Source: JAWLEV01 sp041685915 (GTDB lineage: Bacteria; Chloroflexota; Anaerolineae; UBA1429). Taken from it: a stretch of 20,307 nt of DNA. Made by a program: the position numbers and the translations under genes. Where the stretch lies: assembly GCA_041685915.1 (NCBI GenBank), contig JAWLEV010000052.1:1-20307 (forward strand), given 5' to 3'. Below the pieces are notes generated by a model. It did no database searches. It had not been told where the DNA came from and saw nothing but the letters and a program-made list of their open reading frames with translations. Every line of letters begins with the position of its first letter. Positions within the stretch are counted from its first letter, which is position 1. This document shows positions 1 through 6,913 of this stretch, in pieces.

Positions 1-772
1 CCTTTTCCGACGCGTATCTCTGTCTGTACTTTTGGGCCGAACCGTCATCCTGGGGTTCGTATCCCAACAACTCTTTGGCGTTGGAGATATCCCATTTTTG
101 CTCCGCGCCGCCGGACACGCCGTAAAAGATCCCCCAGTTCAGGTCCTCGGCCTCGATACAGCGCCAGGTCAGCTGGGCGAGGTCTCGAGGGCTCAACCAG
201 CGGGACTGTCCCGGCTCATAGTAATGTCCGGGATCATCTTCCCGCCCATTAAAGTTGGCGATGCGCAGGCAGAACACGCGCAGTCCGTGAACGTCGACAT
301 AGTAGCGGCCCAGGGCCTCCCCAAAGGCCTTGCCCGCCCCGTATATGCTGTCCGGGCGCACGGGCTCGTCCGGGTGGGAGCGGATTCCCTCTTTCTCGTT
401 GATGCCCGTCACGTGGTTCGTACTGGCGTAGACGATGGTGGGGACCTCGTTGATGCGGGCGGCCTCAAAGAGTTTATAGGTCCCTTTCATGTCCACGTCC
501 AGCGTCCTCTGCGCCCTTACAGCGTCGGGCATCCCGGGCCATCTCCCAGACAGGGCCAGATGCACGACGACATCCACGCCCTCTGTCGCTTCCAGCATGG
601 CGGGAAAGTTGGTTATATCCGAGACGACCACCTCATCCTCGGGAGGCAGATCGTCCGGGATGGTGGAGTGTAACAGAAGGCGCAGGTCGTATCGATCCCT
701 GAGATGTTTGCGCAATGCGGTGCCGACGGTTCCCGTTGCGCCGGTGATAAAGATCTTTTTGCGTTCAGTCAT
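1..772 (-). CDS. NAD-dependent epimerase/dehydratase, uronate dehydrogenase-like (3' end cut by window)
   Basis: Extended short-chain dehydrogenase/reductase; 257 codons are visible and the C-terminus runs off the left edge. Residues 1-20 hold a Rossmann nucleotide-binding loop, GATGTVG at 11-17. A serine/threonine stretch (YASTNH, 115-120) is followed by the YxxxK catalytic pair Y144/K148 in SIYGAGK. The tail (W-D-I-S-N, then LGYEPQDDG) resembles uronate dehydrogenases and related sugar epimerases, which oxidise hexuronates to aldarolactones or act on NDP-sugars. The ATG at 772 has AAGGAG 8 nt upstream. A promoter lies at 872-900. Cytoplasmic; there is no signal peptide. The substrate cannot be fixed from sequence, and a generic NDP-sugar epimerase is the main alternative. 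Nearby sugar-acid genes make a uronate role plausible by inference. Confidence 0.85.
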   Translation of the reverse strand, partial: MTERKKIFITGATGTVGTALRKHLRDRYDLRLLLHSTIPDDLPPEDEVVVSDITNFPAMLEATEGVDVVVHLALSGRWPGMPDAVRAQRTLDVDMKGTYKLFEAARINEVPTIVYASTNHVTGINEKEGIRSHPDEPVRPDSIYGAGKAFGEALGRYYVDVHGLRVFCLRIANFNGREDDPGHYYEPGQSRWLSPRDLAQLTWRCIEAEDLNWGIFYGVSGGAEQKWDISNAKELLGYEPQDDGSAQKYRQRYASEK

Positions 773-871
773 CTCTCAAACTCCTTGATCTTCCAAGTGA
801 TCCGCTTGAGGTTCCACAGTCCGTTCTGAGGCGAGTGGGTATTCAGGTATCTATTCTTCATCGCGCATCCC

Positions 872-900
872 ATGCTATCATCGCAGGGGTTCCGTGTCAA
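872..900 (-). promoter_or_regulatory. Sigma-70-type promoter for the epimerase gene
   Basis: On the minus strand TTGACA (895-900) and TAGCAT (872-877) are separated by 17 nt. The -35 is a perfect match and the -10 matches 4 of 6. The expected start point is near 865, giving a leader of roughly 90 nt before the ATG at 772. Nothing else recognisable was seen between 773 and 1088. Confidence 0.5.
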
Positions 901-1088
901 TCTTTTTCTGGCTGTGGCGATGCGCGTAAGTATTGTAGCTGACTCACCATTCCCCGTCCGCGCCGGCGGTTGGGCCAATAGCCCTCACGGGCTGGCTTTG
1001 GAAGGCGAACGAACGTCCCGCACATGCTCGGCCTAGAACCCGGCGCTAAGGCGAGATTCAACACTTGTTGATTTCTATTTCCAGACGT

Positions 1089-1277
1089 CTAAGACTTTGG
1101 AAGTCTTTTCTGGCCGCATGACATAAGCACAGTGTTCCCATATCCGAGCGGATGCAGTGGTAAGATGACCACAGAGGCTTCCAGGTCCCATCGGATCACG
1201 TGATATTCGTCATTCATAATCATTGGTTTTCGATGGGCGTCGTGGAGAGGGCCAAGGGGGTGAATGGGCGGTGTCAT
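1089..1277 (-). CDS. Small hypothetical protein, 62 aa (doubtful)
   Basis: The ATG (1275-1277) overlaps the TGA of the MFS gene in an ATGA arrangement, which often marks translational coupling. The predicted product is short, without a clear membrane segment, and contains a repeated HPLG tetrapeptide (residues 6-9 and 42-45). No family is recognised and no convincing Shine-Dalgarno site precedes it. It may be chance; conservation with the upstream MFS gene in relatives would decide. Confidence 0.25.
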   Translation of the reverse strand: MTPPIHPLGPLHDAHRKPMIMNDEYHVIRWDLEASVVILPLHPLGYGNTVLMSCGQKRLPKS

Positions 1278-2518
1278 GCGGGGTCACGGGCGTCATTCTG
1301 CTCCGGATCGGATAGTGAGGCCAATATGGCCATGCTCAGGAAGAAGGTGCCTATGAAAATCGTATGCGATAGTTCGTAGCTACTGGTGAGATCGTACAAA
1401 AAACCGGCGACTGATTGGCCGATGGCCGTGCCCGGCAAGGTGAATAACTCGATCATTCCCAGGATGGTCGCAAAGGCGCGCATGCCAAAGTACTCTCCCA
1501 CCAGTAGCGGACGGGTGGAAAAGAGACCGCCCATACCCAATCCAAAGAGAAGGGCGAAAACACACGCAGCGGGGAGACTTGGCCACGTCAGAGCCGTCAC
1601 GAGGCCTCCAACCTGTAGCAATATAGAAACGATTAACACCTTTTTGGGCGCTATATGATCGGCGGCATAGCCCAGTCCGATCTTGCCCATGATGCCTGAC
1701 AGGGCCAGGAACCCCCAGATGCTCGAGGCTATCTCGTGAGACAGTCCTCTGTCCGTCAAAAAGGGGATGGCGTGCATCTGTACGGCCACGGAGCCAAACT
1801 GGGCCAACAAGTAGGAGATGCCGATGATCCAAAAAGGGGTCATGCGCACCGCGTCCCGGGCCAAGATTCCTGGCAGGGCGCTCCTGTGTCTCGACGTTCC
1901 TTGTCCTTGTGATCTGTCGCGCAGTGCTCCCAGGATACAGGGAACGGATACACACCACGAAAGGGCCCCGAATGTCAAGGCCAAAAGGCGCCAACTGTGG
2001 GTGGCGAGGAAGGGACCCGACAGAGGGACCATGATCACGCCAGGTAGCCCAAAGCCGACGATGGAAAGACCTACGGCCAATCCCTTCTTTTGCGTGAACC
2101 AGTGGGTGATGATAGCGTTGATGGGGATGCCGCCCACCCCGGCACTGGACACGGCCAGCATGCCATAGAGCAGATACAGTTGCCAGATCGTCGGAAGGAT
2201 CCTCAAGCGGCCCATCTGGCTTATCAAGCCCCAGGATAAACCATTGAGCAGGGCAGCGTAGAGCATCACCCGCCTCGCCCCCAGGCGGTCTACCAGGCGA
2301 CCGGTGGGAATCGAACTCAGGGTCATCAAGATCAGAAATATGCTGACGGCTGCCGAATAGGTGCCGCTTTTCCAGCCAAATTCCTCCACAAGGGGGGAGA
2401 AGAGTACGCCCATGCTGTACCAGGACATCCCACTGCCCAGGAAAGCGATGAGGATTACGCCAGCGACACGGAACCAGCGATGGTCTATTGGCGGCGGTTG
2501 TTGGGGTTTGGAGGTCAC
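1274..2518 (-). CDS. MFS transporter, monocarboxylate/oxalate-formate antiporter type
   Basis: A 414-residue membrane protein with about 12 hydrophobic segments starting near residue 17. The loop between segments 2 and 3 carries the MFS motif GRLVDRLGARRVM (73-85). The stretch HWFTQKKGLAVGLS in mid N-terminal half is typical of the MCT/OFA branch, which moves short organic acids across the cytoplasmic membrane; the exact substrate is unknown. The start is GTG at 2516-2518. No in-frame ATG, GTG or TTG lies between it and an upstream stop, and its AAAGGA overlaps the start too closely for a normal RBS. The gene may therefore depend on coupling to a short upstream ORF (2523-2579). Neighbouring sugar-acid genes fit an organic-acid carrier. 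Confidence 0.88.
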   Translation of the reverse strand: MTSKPQQPPPIDHRWFRVAGVILIAFLGSGMSWYSMGVLFSPLVEEFGWKSGTYSAAVSIFLILMTLSSIPTGRLVDRLGARRVMLYAALLNGLSWGLISQMGRLRILPTIWQLYLLYGMLAVSSAGVGGIPINAIITHWFTQKKGLAVGLSIVGFGLPGVIMVPLSGPFLATHSWRLLALTFGALSWCVSVPCILGALRDRSQGQGTSRHRSALPGILARDAVRMTPFWIIGISYLLAQFGSVAVQMHAIPFLTDRGLSHEIASSIWGFLALSGIMGKIGLGYAADHIAPKKVLIVSILLQVGGLVTALTWPSLPAACVFALLFGLGMGGLFSTRPLLVGEYFGMRAFATILGMIELFTLPGTAIGQSVAGFLYDLTSSYELSHTIFIGTFFLSMAILASLSDPEQNDARDPA

Positions 2519-2522
2519 TCCT

Positions 2523-2579
2523 TTACACTCTGCTTTCCGGATGATCGTGGAATGTATGAGGCAACACCAAGATGTTCAA
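2523..2579 (-). CDS. Possible 18-codon leader ORF upstream of the MFS gene
   Basis: A TTG start at 2577-2579 follows AGGAGG (2584-2589) by 4 nt. It opens a frame encoding MNILVLPHTFHDHPESRV and ends with TAA at 2523-2525. Only 4 nt (AGGA) separate this stop from the GTG of the MFS gene, so ribosomes ending here could re-initiate. It is short, has a non-ATG start and tight SD spacing, and could be chance. Confidence 0.25.
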   Translation of the reverse strand: MNILVLPHTFHDHPESRV

Positions 2580-2698
2580 AAATCCTCCTGATCGTGTATA
2601 TAATGTTTTCTATGCGACGGTTGGTTCGTCTCTTTTCAGGATAGGCGGTTTGTTGCTGGGGACGGCGTTCGATGCATTGCAGGGCGCATAGAGATACG

Positions 2699-2736
2699 AA
2701 AAAAAGCAGGAGGCGGAATCTTGTTCCGCCTCCTGC
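2699..2736 (-). terminator. Rho-independent terminator of the tRNA-Glu gene
   Basis: A perfect 13-bp inverted repeat (GCAGGAGGCGGAA at 2706-2718 and its complement at 2724-2736) has a 5-nt loop. On the minus strand it is followed by seven T (A-run 2699-2705). It lies about 30 nt past the tRNA 3' end. Confidence 0.9.
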
Positions 2737-2765
2737 CCCCTGCTTATCGACGGGGATATGGTTTG

Positions 2766-2838
2766 TGCCCCCAAGGGAACTCGAATCCCTGTCGCAGCCT
2801 TGAAAGGGCTGTGTCCTAGACCACTAGACGATGGGGGC
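2766..2838 (-). tRNA. tRNA-Glu (anticodon UUC)
   Basis: Cloverleaf on the minus strand. The acceptor stem GCCCCCA (2832-2838) pairs with TGGGGGC (2767-2773). The D-arm TCGTCTAGTGGTCTAGGAC is the usual tRNA-Glu form. The anticodon stem CAGCC/GGCTG encloses the loop CTTTCAA, giving anticodon TTC. The T-arm contains TTCGAGT. The discriminator base is A at 2766 and CCA is not encoded (next bases CAA). Its own promoter and terminator flank it, so it is a single-tRNA transcription unit. Confidence 0.95.
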
Positions 2839-2854
2839 ATCTCTGACAGCCCCT

Positions 2855-2883
2855 ATTGTACCATGACTTGAGAAGGACGTCAA
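2855..2883 (-). promoter_or_regulatory. Promoter of tRNA-Glu
   Basis: Minus strand TTGACG (2878-2883), 17-nt spacer, TACAAT (2855-2860); each hexamer matches consensus at 5 of 6. The expected start is about 10 nt before the tRNA 5' end. The -35 box ends 2 nt from the stop codon of the upstream DUF362 gene. Confidence 0.7.
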
Positions 2884-2884
2884 T

Positions 2885-4360
2885 TTACGATTCGGTCGTG
2901 CAAAGTACCTGTCGCTCCTGTAGGGTGGAGAGGGCCGCCTCGACGGCATCCTCTCCCACGGGGCAGCCCTGCAGCCAGAGCACGTCCCGCTGTGGGTCCA
3001 TGTCGAACTGGGAGGCGCGCTCCCTGACGGCCTGGGCATAGTGGGCCATGCAGTCGCCTATCAGGAGCTCCTGGTGCCAGGTCCCCCGTATGACCTCCTT
3101 CCCCTTGAACATCTCGTCGCCTGCCACGGTGATGCGCAGGTGCTGTACAAAGGGCGCGGATACGTCATCCAGTGCGCGCTGGGCAACCTTGCGGCACTCC
3201 TGGCAGATGAACCCTTTTGCTTTCAAGGTCTCGATGATCTCTGAGGCGGAGGCGGGGCAGCCCTTGATGATGTGAGGGTGCTCGCCGTCCTGATAACATT
3301 GTGCGCAATCACCTACCAGGAGGGGTTTGGAGAGTAGGGATGGCAAGGCTCCCTGACCTCCGAAGACGAGGGATAGAGGCTTGAGCAGCTTCTGACGGCG
3401 GAAGCGACTCACGGCGCTAAGAGCGGCCACGCGACAGCCGCTGCAGGCGTGCTGGTCGCAGACATCGAGTGCCGCAATGGCGTCCATGAGCTGTTGGGCA
3501 GGCGACATAAAGGGATGCACACAGATCTCCAAAGGGTCCCCTCGCACCTCGACGGCCTGAAGGTCACCTGTCCCCAATCCCTTGTCAATGCACCAGTTCA
3601 GGTAGCGGGTGGGAGCGTGGATGTCCATGAGTTCCCGCGAGACCAGGTCCACGGCCACGGCATCGGGGCCGGCCAGCATAAGGCGTGCTCCCGCCGGATG
3701 GTCGAAATCGACGCCGCCGGCGATGCCCTCGGCGCCGTCCCAGCCATCCACGATGGTGAGATCGGGGATGCGGATGCGGTTAAGATCCGTCAGGGCCTCC
3801 TCTAGAAGGTGCTGACGGTGGATCTCGGAGCGGTTGTGCTGCGGGGTCAGGGCGAAGCTGTTCTTCAGGGCCACCGTATAGTCAGCGCTGACGTGCGTCT
3901 TTAGGCAGGGCACGGAGATGAACACGTCGGCGTCCAGGATCAGTTTGGAGAAGGGGATGGGGTGGGGGTAATACGGATCCTCCGGTTCGATCTCTGTATG
4001 GGGGCCAGCGTCCAGATTATAGAGTTCGACGCCCGTGCGAGCAGCCATGTCGCGCCAGCCTCCGGTGGGGAAGGCGGTCTCGTGGCGCGTGCCAAAGCGT
4101 CCCGTGCCTTCGGCCACAATGATGTGGCCGGGGTGACAGCGTTGCACATGTGTAATGATCTCTTTCACCAATTCCACATGCGTAGTGCCCCCCGACTCTG
4201 CGGGGGCATCGGCGGTCAGATTGGGCTTGATGACCACGGTCTGGCCCTGGCGCACAAACTCTTCCATACCGCCAAGGTGTGCCAAACAGTTGCGCAGGAC
4301 GCGCCCCAGATCTTTGAATTGGGTCCAACGGGAAAGGGCCACGGTCCTTCTCTTGCTCAT
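2885..4360 (-). CDS. DUF362 domain-containing protein with cysteine-rich C-terminal half
   Basis: 491 residues from the ATG at 4360. The open frame extends 52 codons further upstream, but that part holds the promoter (4419-4447), and AGGAG (4369-4373) sits 8 nt before this ATG. Residues about 5-280 match the DUF362 pattern: VVIKPNL at 42-48, and LTIVDGWDGAEG at 201-212. The C-terminal half has C301, C306 and C309 (CDQHACSGC), then two similar blocks, GDC...KGCP (350-369) and GDC...QGCP (435-467), with CQEC at 386-389 between them. DUF362 proteins are often linked to iron-sulfur chemistry, but the reaction is unknown. It has no signal peptide, so it is likely cytoplasmic. It is monocistronic and divergent from the MarR-ABC operon. 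Confidence 0.85.
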   Translation of the reverse strand: MSKRRTVALSRWTQFKDLGRVLRNCLAHLGGMEEFVRQGQTVVIKPNLTADAPAESGGTTHVELVKEIITHVQRCHPGHIIVAEGTGRFGTRHETAFPTGGWRDMAARTGVELYNLDAGPHTEIEPEDPYYPHPIPFSKLILDADVFISVPCLKTHVSADYTVALKNSFALTPQHNRSEIHRQHLLEEALTDLNRIRIPDLTIVDGWDGAEGIAGGVDFDHPAGARLMLAGPDAVAVDLVSRELMDIHAPTRYLNWCIDKGLGTGDLQAVEVRGDPLEICVHPFMSPAQQLMDAIAALDVCDQHACSGCRVAALSAVSRFRRQKLLKPLSLVFGGQGALPSLLSKPLLVGDCAQCYQDGEHPHIIKGCPASASEIIETLKAKGFICQECRKVAQRALDDVSAPFVQHLRITVAGDEMFKGKEVIRGTWHQELLIGDCMAHYAQAVRERASQFDMDPQRDVLWLQGCPVGEDAVEAALSTLQERQVLCTTES

Positions 4361-4368
4361 GGGGGAAT

Positions 4369-4373
4369 CTCCT
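4369..4373 (-). promoter_or_regulatory. Shine-Dalgarno site deciding the DUF362 start
   Basis: AGGAG on the minus strand, 8 nt before the ATG at 4360. It favours this start over the far-upstream ATG at 4516. Confidence 0.7.
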
Positions 4374-4418
4374 AGCATGTTCGAAGATATGGAAATGATA
4401 TGCCGACAAGTGAGGGAG

Positions 4419-4447
4419 ATTCTATTCACTTTCCGTGGCGCCGTCAA
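4419..4447 (-). promoter_or_regulatory. Promoter of the DUF362 gene
   Basis: Minus strand TTGACG (4442-4447), 17-nt spacer, TAGAAT (4419-4424); 5 of 6 matches in each. The predicted start is near 4412, leaving a leader of about 50 nt. It is divergent from the MarR promoter, about 55 nt away. Confidence 0.7.
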
Positions 4448-4501
4448 AGAACCTGAGGAGGGGAACATGGGGGAGGGACAAAACGCCTTGCTTTGGCAGT
4501 T

Positions 4502-4529
4502 TTGACAAGGTCTCACATCGTGGTATAAT
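4502..4529 (+). promoter_or_regulatory. Consensus sigma-70 promoter of the marR-ABC operon
   Basis: TTGACA (4502-4507), 16-nt spacer, TATAAT (4524-4529). Both hexamers are perfect. The expected start point, near 4536, falls inside the adjacent inverted repeat. So strong a promoter next to an operator-like palindrome fits tight repression by the encoded MarR protein. Confidence 0.85.
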
Positions 4530-4556
4530 TTAGACGGCTTATATTAAGCCGTCTAA
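4530..4556. promoter_or_regulatory. Candidate MarR operator (12-bp perfect inverted repeat)
   Basis: TTAGACGGCTTA (4530-4541), spacer TAT, then TAAGCCGTCTAA (4545-4556). It abuts the -10 box and covers the predicted transcription start, where a bound repressor would block initiation. MarR proteins typically bind palindromes of this kind in their own promoters. Binding by this MarR is inferred. Confidence 0.75.
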
Positions 4557-4594
4557 GTATATTATTCGATGAGTACTGCGGAGAGGAGTAAGTG

Positions 4595-5056
4595 GTGTCA
4601 CAGCCATCGGAGGGAAGAGAGGAAGCGCTGGATTTCCTCCTCGGTCGCGTGTGTCGGCTGCATTACGCCAGGGCGCGAGAGCTGCTGGAGGATCTCGGTC
4701 TCTACCGTGGGCAGCCGCCCCTTTTGCACGCGTTGCGAGAGCAGGAGGGGTTGACTCATACCGACCTGGCGAGCCGCTTGCACGTCACGCCAGCCACCAT
4801 CACCAAGATGATAAACCGCATGGAAAAGGCGGGCTTTGTGCGACGGAAGCAGGATGAGGAGGATCAGCGGGTCTCACGCGTCTACCTGACAGAGACTGGA
4901 CGGGCTATACAGACGGAGATGATGGAGGTATTGCGGGAACTGGACGAGGAGACGTTCTGTGGCTTCACAGAGGTGGAGCGGGCCCTTTTACGGCGCTTTT
5001 TGCTGCAAATGCGTGATAATCTACGGTGCACCGACGAGGAGAAGAGAGGTACCTGA
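4595..5056 (+). CDS. MarR family transcriptional regulator
   Basis: About 153 residues, a normal MarR length. The winged helix-turn-helix is clear: LTHTDLASRLHVTPATITKM is the HTH, followed by RMEKAGFVRRKQDEEDQR and the wing RVSRVYLTETGR, the usual DxRxxxxxLT pattern. Helices at both ends would form the dimer interface. Tandem GTG codons occur at 4592 and 4595. GAGGAG (4583-4588) is 6 nt from the second but only 3 nt from the first, so the second is preferred. It is first in an operon with two ABC exporter subunits and probably represses it through the palindrome at 4530-4556, releasing on ligand binding. The ligand is unknown. Confidence 0.93.
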   Translation: MSQPSEGREEALDFLLGRVCRLHYARARELLEDLGLYRGQPPLLHALREQEGLTHTDLASRLHVTPATITKMINRMEKAGFVRRKQDEEDQRVSRVYLTETGRAIQTEMMEVLRELDEETFCGFTEVERALLRRFLLQMRDNLRCTDEEKRGT

Positions 5057-5063
5057 TGGCTCA

Positions 5064-5090
5064 ATTTTACTATTATTTAGACGGTAAAAT
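5064..5090. promoter_or_regulatory. Possible second MarR site between marR and the ABC genes
   Basis: TTTAGACGG (5076-5084) repeats the half-site of the main operator. It lies inside a looser inverted repeat, ATTTTAC (5064-5070) and GTAAAAT (5084-5090). It sits in the 57-nt gap before the first ABC gene. A TATAAT follows at 5090-5095, but it is too near the ribosome site to be a convincing promoter. Function is inferred only. Confidence 0.35.
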
Positions 5091-5113
5091 ATAATGAGGA
5101 GGATGCGAACGCT

Positions 5114-6913
5114 ATGAGTTCGGTACGAAAGCTGGTAGGCTTTCTCAAGCCCTACTGGCAATGGGCGCTTTTGGCTCCCTTGCTGATGACGTTGGAAGTG
5201 GGGATGGATATGATGCAGCCCCTCATGGTAGAGCGTATCGTGGATGAGGGTATTGCTAACCTGGATCTCATCCTGGTGGTGCGCACGGGTCTGCTGATGA
5301 TTGGCCTGGCGTTAATAGGTTCTGTGGGTGGCATCACCAACGGGATTTTCGCGGCAAAGGCCTCGCAGGGCTTTGCCGCTGATCTGCGGGATGCCCTTTT
5401 CCGCAAGGTGCAGGCGTTCTCCTTTGGTAACCTGGACAAGTTTGGGACGGGCCAACTGACGACGCGATTGACTAACGACGTCACTCAGGTGCAGACGGCA
5501 CTATACCAACTACTTCGGATTTTGGTGAGGGCCCCACTTATGCTGATAGGTAGCCTGGCGATGATCATCGTAACGACACCACAGTTGACATTTATTCCCC
5601 TTATTCTGATGGTCATCGTCTCAATTGGGGTGTTGTTGATCATCAACAAGGCTTATCCCCTTTTCCGTATTGTGCAGAAGAAGTTAGATCATCTGAATTC
5701 GGTCATGCAGGAGAACCTGGCGGGGGTACGTGTGATCAAGGCCTTTGTGCGCGCCGATCATGAGAAGGAGCGCTTTGCCGTAGTTAATGAGGATTTGATG
5801 ACAAAGACCATACATGTGGCTCGAGTGGTCGCTGTGACCATGCCCTTTGTCATGCTGGTCATGAACGTGGGAGTGGTTGGCGTGATCTGGTTCGGCGGAT
5901 TGCAGGTTACCATGGGAAACATGGGAGCGGGCGCGATCATTTCCTTTACCAGTTATTTGATACGCACGTTGATATCGCTGGTGATGGTAAGCATGATCGT
6001 TCTGCAGATCTCGCGGGCCCAGGCCTCTGCCGAGCGTATCGCGGGGGTGTTGACTACTGATCCGGACGTGCAGAACAAGCCTGGGGCACTCTCGGACTTT
6101 GCACCGGAGGGCCGCGTGGTATTTGAGGACGTCCGTTTTAGCTACAATGGCGGAAAAGAGTCTGGCACACCCTCTTCAGAAGAACCTTTGGCGGATGATC
6201 CTTCCAGAGATGGCGACGAGGTTCTGAAGGATATCAGCTTTGTGGCCGAACCCGGCCAGACGGTGGCCCTCCTGGGCAACACGGGGGCTGGCAAGTCGAG
6301 CCTGGTACATCTGATTCCTCGCTTCTACGACGTGGATGCTGGACAGGTAAAGATAGATGGCGTTGACGTGCGCGACGTGGATAAGGATACTTTGCGTCGG
6401 AATATCGGTATCGTCCTACAAGAGACGGTGCTCTTTTCTGGTACGATTCGCGATAACATCCGCTATGGCCGTCCCGATGCCAGCCATGAGGAGGTCGTCG
6501 CCGCGGCCAAGATGGCTCAGGCGCACGATTTTATCACCTCGTTCCCCGATGGATACGATACCGTGCTGGGTCAGCGGGGTGTGAACTTATCTGGTGGGCA
6601 GAAACAGCGCATAGCCATCGCGCGGGCGCTGCTTATGGATCCGAGGATATTGATACTTGATGATAGCACGAGTTCAGTGGATGTGGAGACTGAAGCCAAA
6701 ATTCAGGAGGCGTTGGATACCTTTATGGACGATCGCACCTGCTTTGTGATCGCTCAGCGCATCAGTACGGTGCTCAATGCGGATAGGATTCTCGTGCTAG
6801 ATGACGGGGAAATCGCTGCCGAGGGTACCCATGAAGAACTGATGCAAGAGAGTCCACTCTATCGCGAGATATACGATTCTCAACTGGGTAATGGGATGGT
6901 GGTGAATGCCTGA
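5114..6913 (+). CDS. ABC exporter half-transporter, degenerate-site subunit
   Basis: 599 residues: six membrane helices (about 15-310), then the ATPase domain (about 332-599). Walker A GNTGAGKSS is at 388-396 and the signature LSGGQ at 492-496. Walker B is followed by D517 (ILILDDS) where the catalytic Glu is expected, and Q548 (FVIAQR) replaces the switch His. These two changes are the hallmark of the degenerate subunit in heterodimeric multidrug/peptide/lipid exporters such as the TM287/TM288 and BmrC/BmrD types. An insertion of about 25 acidic and polar residues (346-370) sits between the first ATPase strands. GAGGAGG lies about 10 nt before the ATG. The gene overlaps the next subunit by 8 nt, so equal synthesis is likely. 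It acts in the cytoplasmic membrane; the substrate is unknown. Confidence 0.93.
   Translation: MSSVRKLVGFLKPYWQWALLAPLLMTLEVGMDMMQPLMVERIVDEGIANLDLILVVRTGLLMIGLALIGSVGGITNGIFAAKASQGFAADLRDALFRKVQAFSFGNLDKFGTGQLTTRLTNDVTQVQTALYQLLRILVRAPLMLIGSLAMIIVTTPQLTFIPLILMVIVSIGVLLIINKAYPLFRIVQKKLDHLNSVMQENLAGVRVIKAFVRADHEKERFAVVNEDLMTKTIHVARVVAVTMPFVMLVMNVGVVGVIWFGGLQVTMGNMGAGAIISFTSYLIRTLISLVMVSMIVLQISRAQASAERIAGVLTTDPDVQNKPGALSDFAPEGRVVFEDVRFSYNGGKESGTPSSEEPLADDPSRDGDEVLKDISFVAEPGQTVALLGNTGAGKSSLVHLIPRFYDVDAGQVKIDGVDVRDVDKDTLRRNIGIVLQETVLFSGTIRDNIRYGRPDASHEEVVAAAKMAQAHDFITSFPDGYDTVLGQRGVNLSGGQKQRIAIARALLMDPRILILDDSTSSVDVETEAKIQEALDTFMDDRTCFVIAQRISTVLNADRILVLDDGEIAAEGTHEELMQESPLYREIYDSQLGNGMVVNA

Noticed and set aside
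769..978. 69-codon minus-strand ORF overlapping the epimerase start
   Set aside because: It spans the predicted epimerase promoter, lacks an RBS and has a low-information sequence.
1071..1110. Short inverted repeat AAGACT/AGTCTT as a terminator for the MFS gene
   Set aside because: Only 6 bp of stem, and no T-run on the minus strand.
4361..4516. Upstream extension of the DUF362 frame to an ATG at 4516
   Set aside because: It contains the DUF362 promoter, and a good Shine-Dalgarno site marks the ATG at 4360.
5067..5095. Separate promoter for the ABC genes using TATAAT at 5090-5095
   Set aside because: No -35 match, and the start would fall in the ribosome-binding site.
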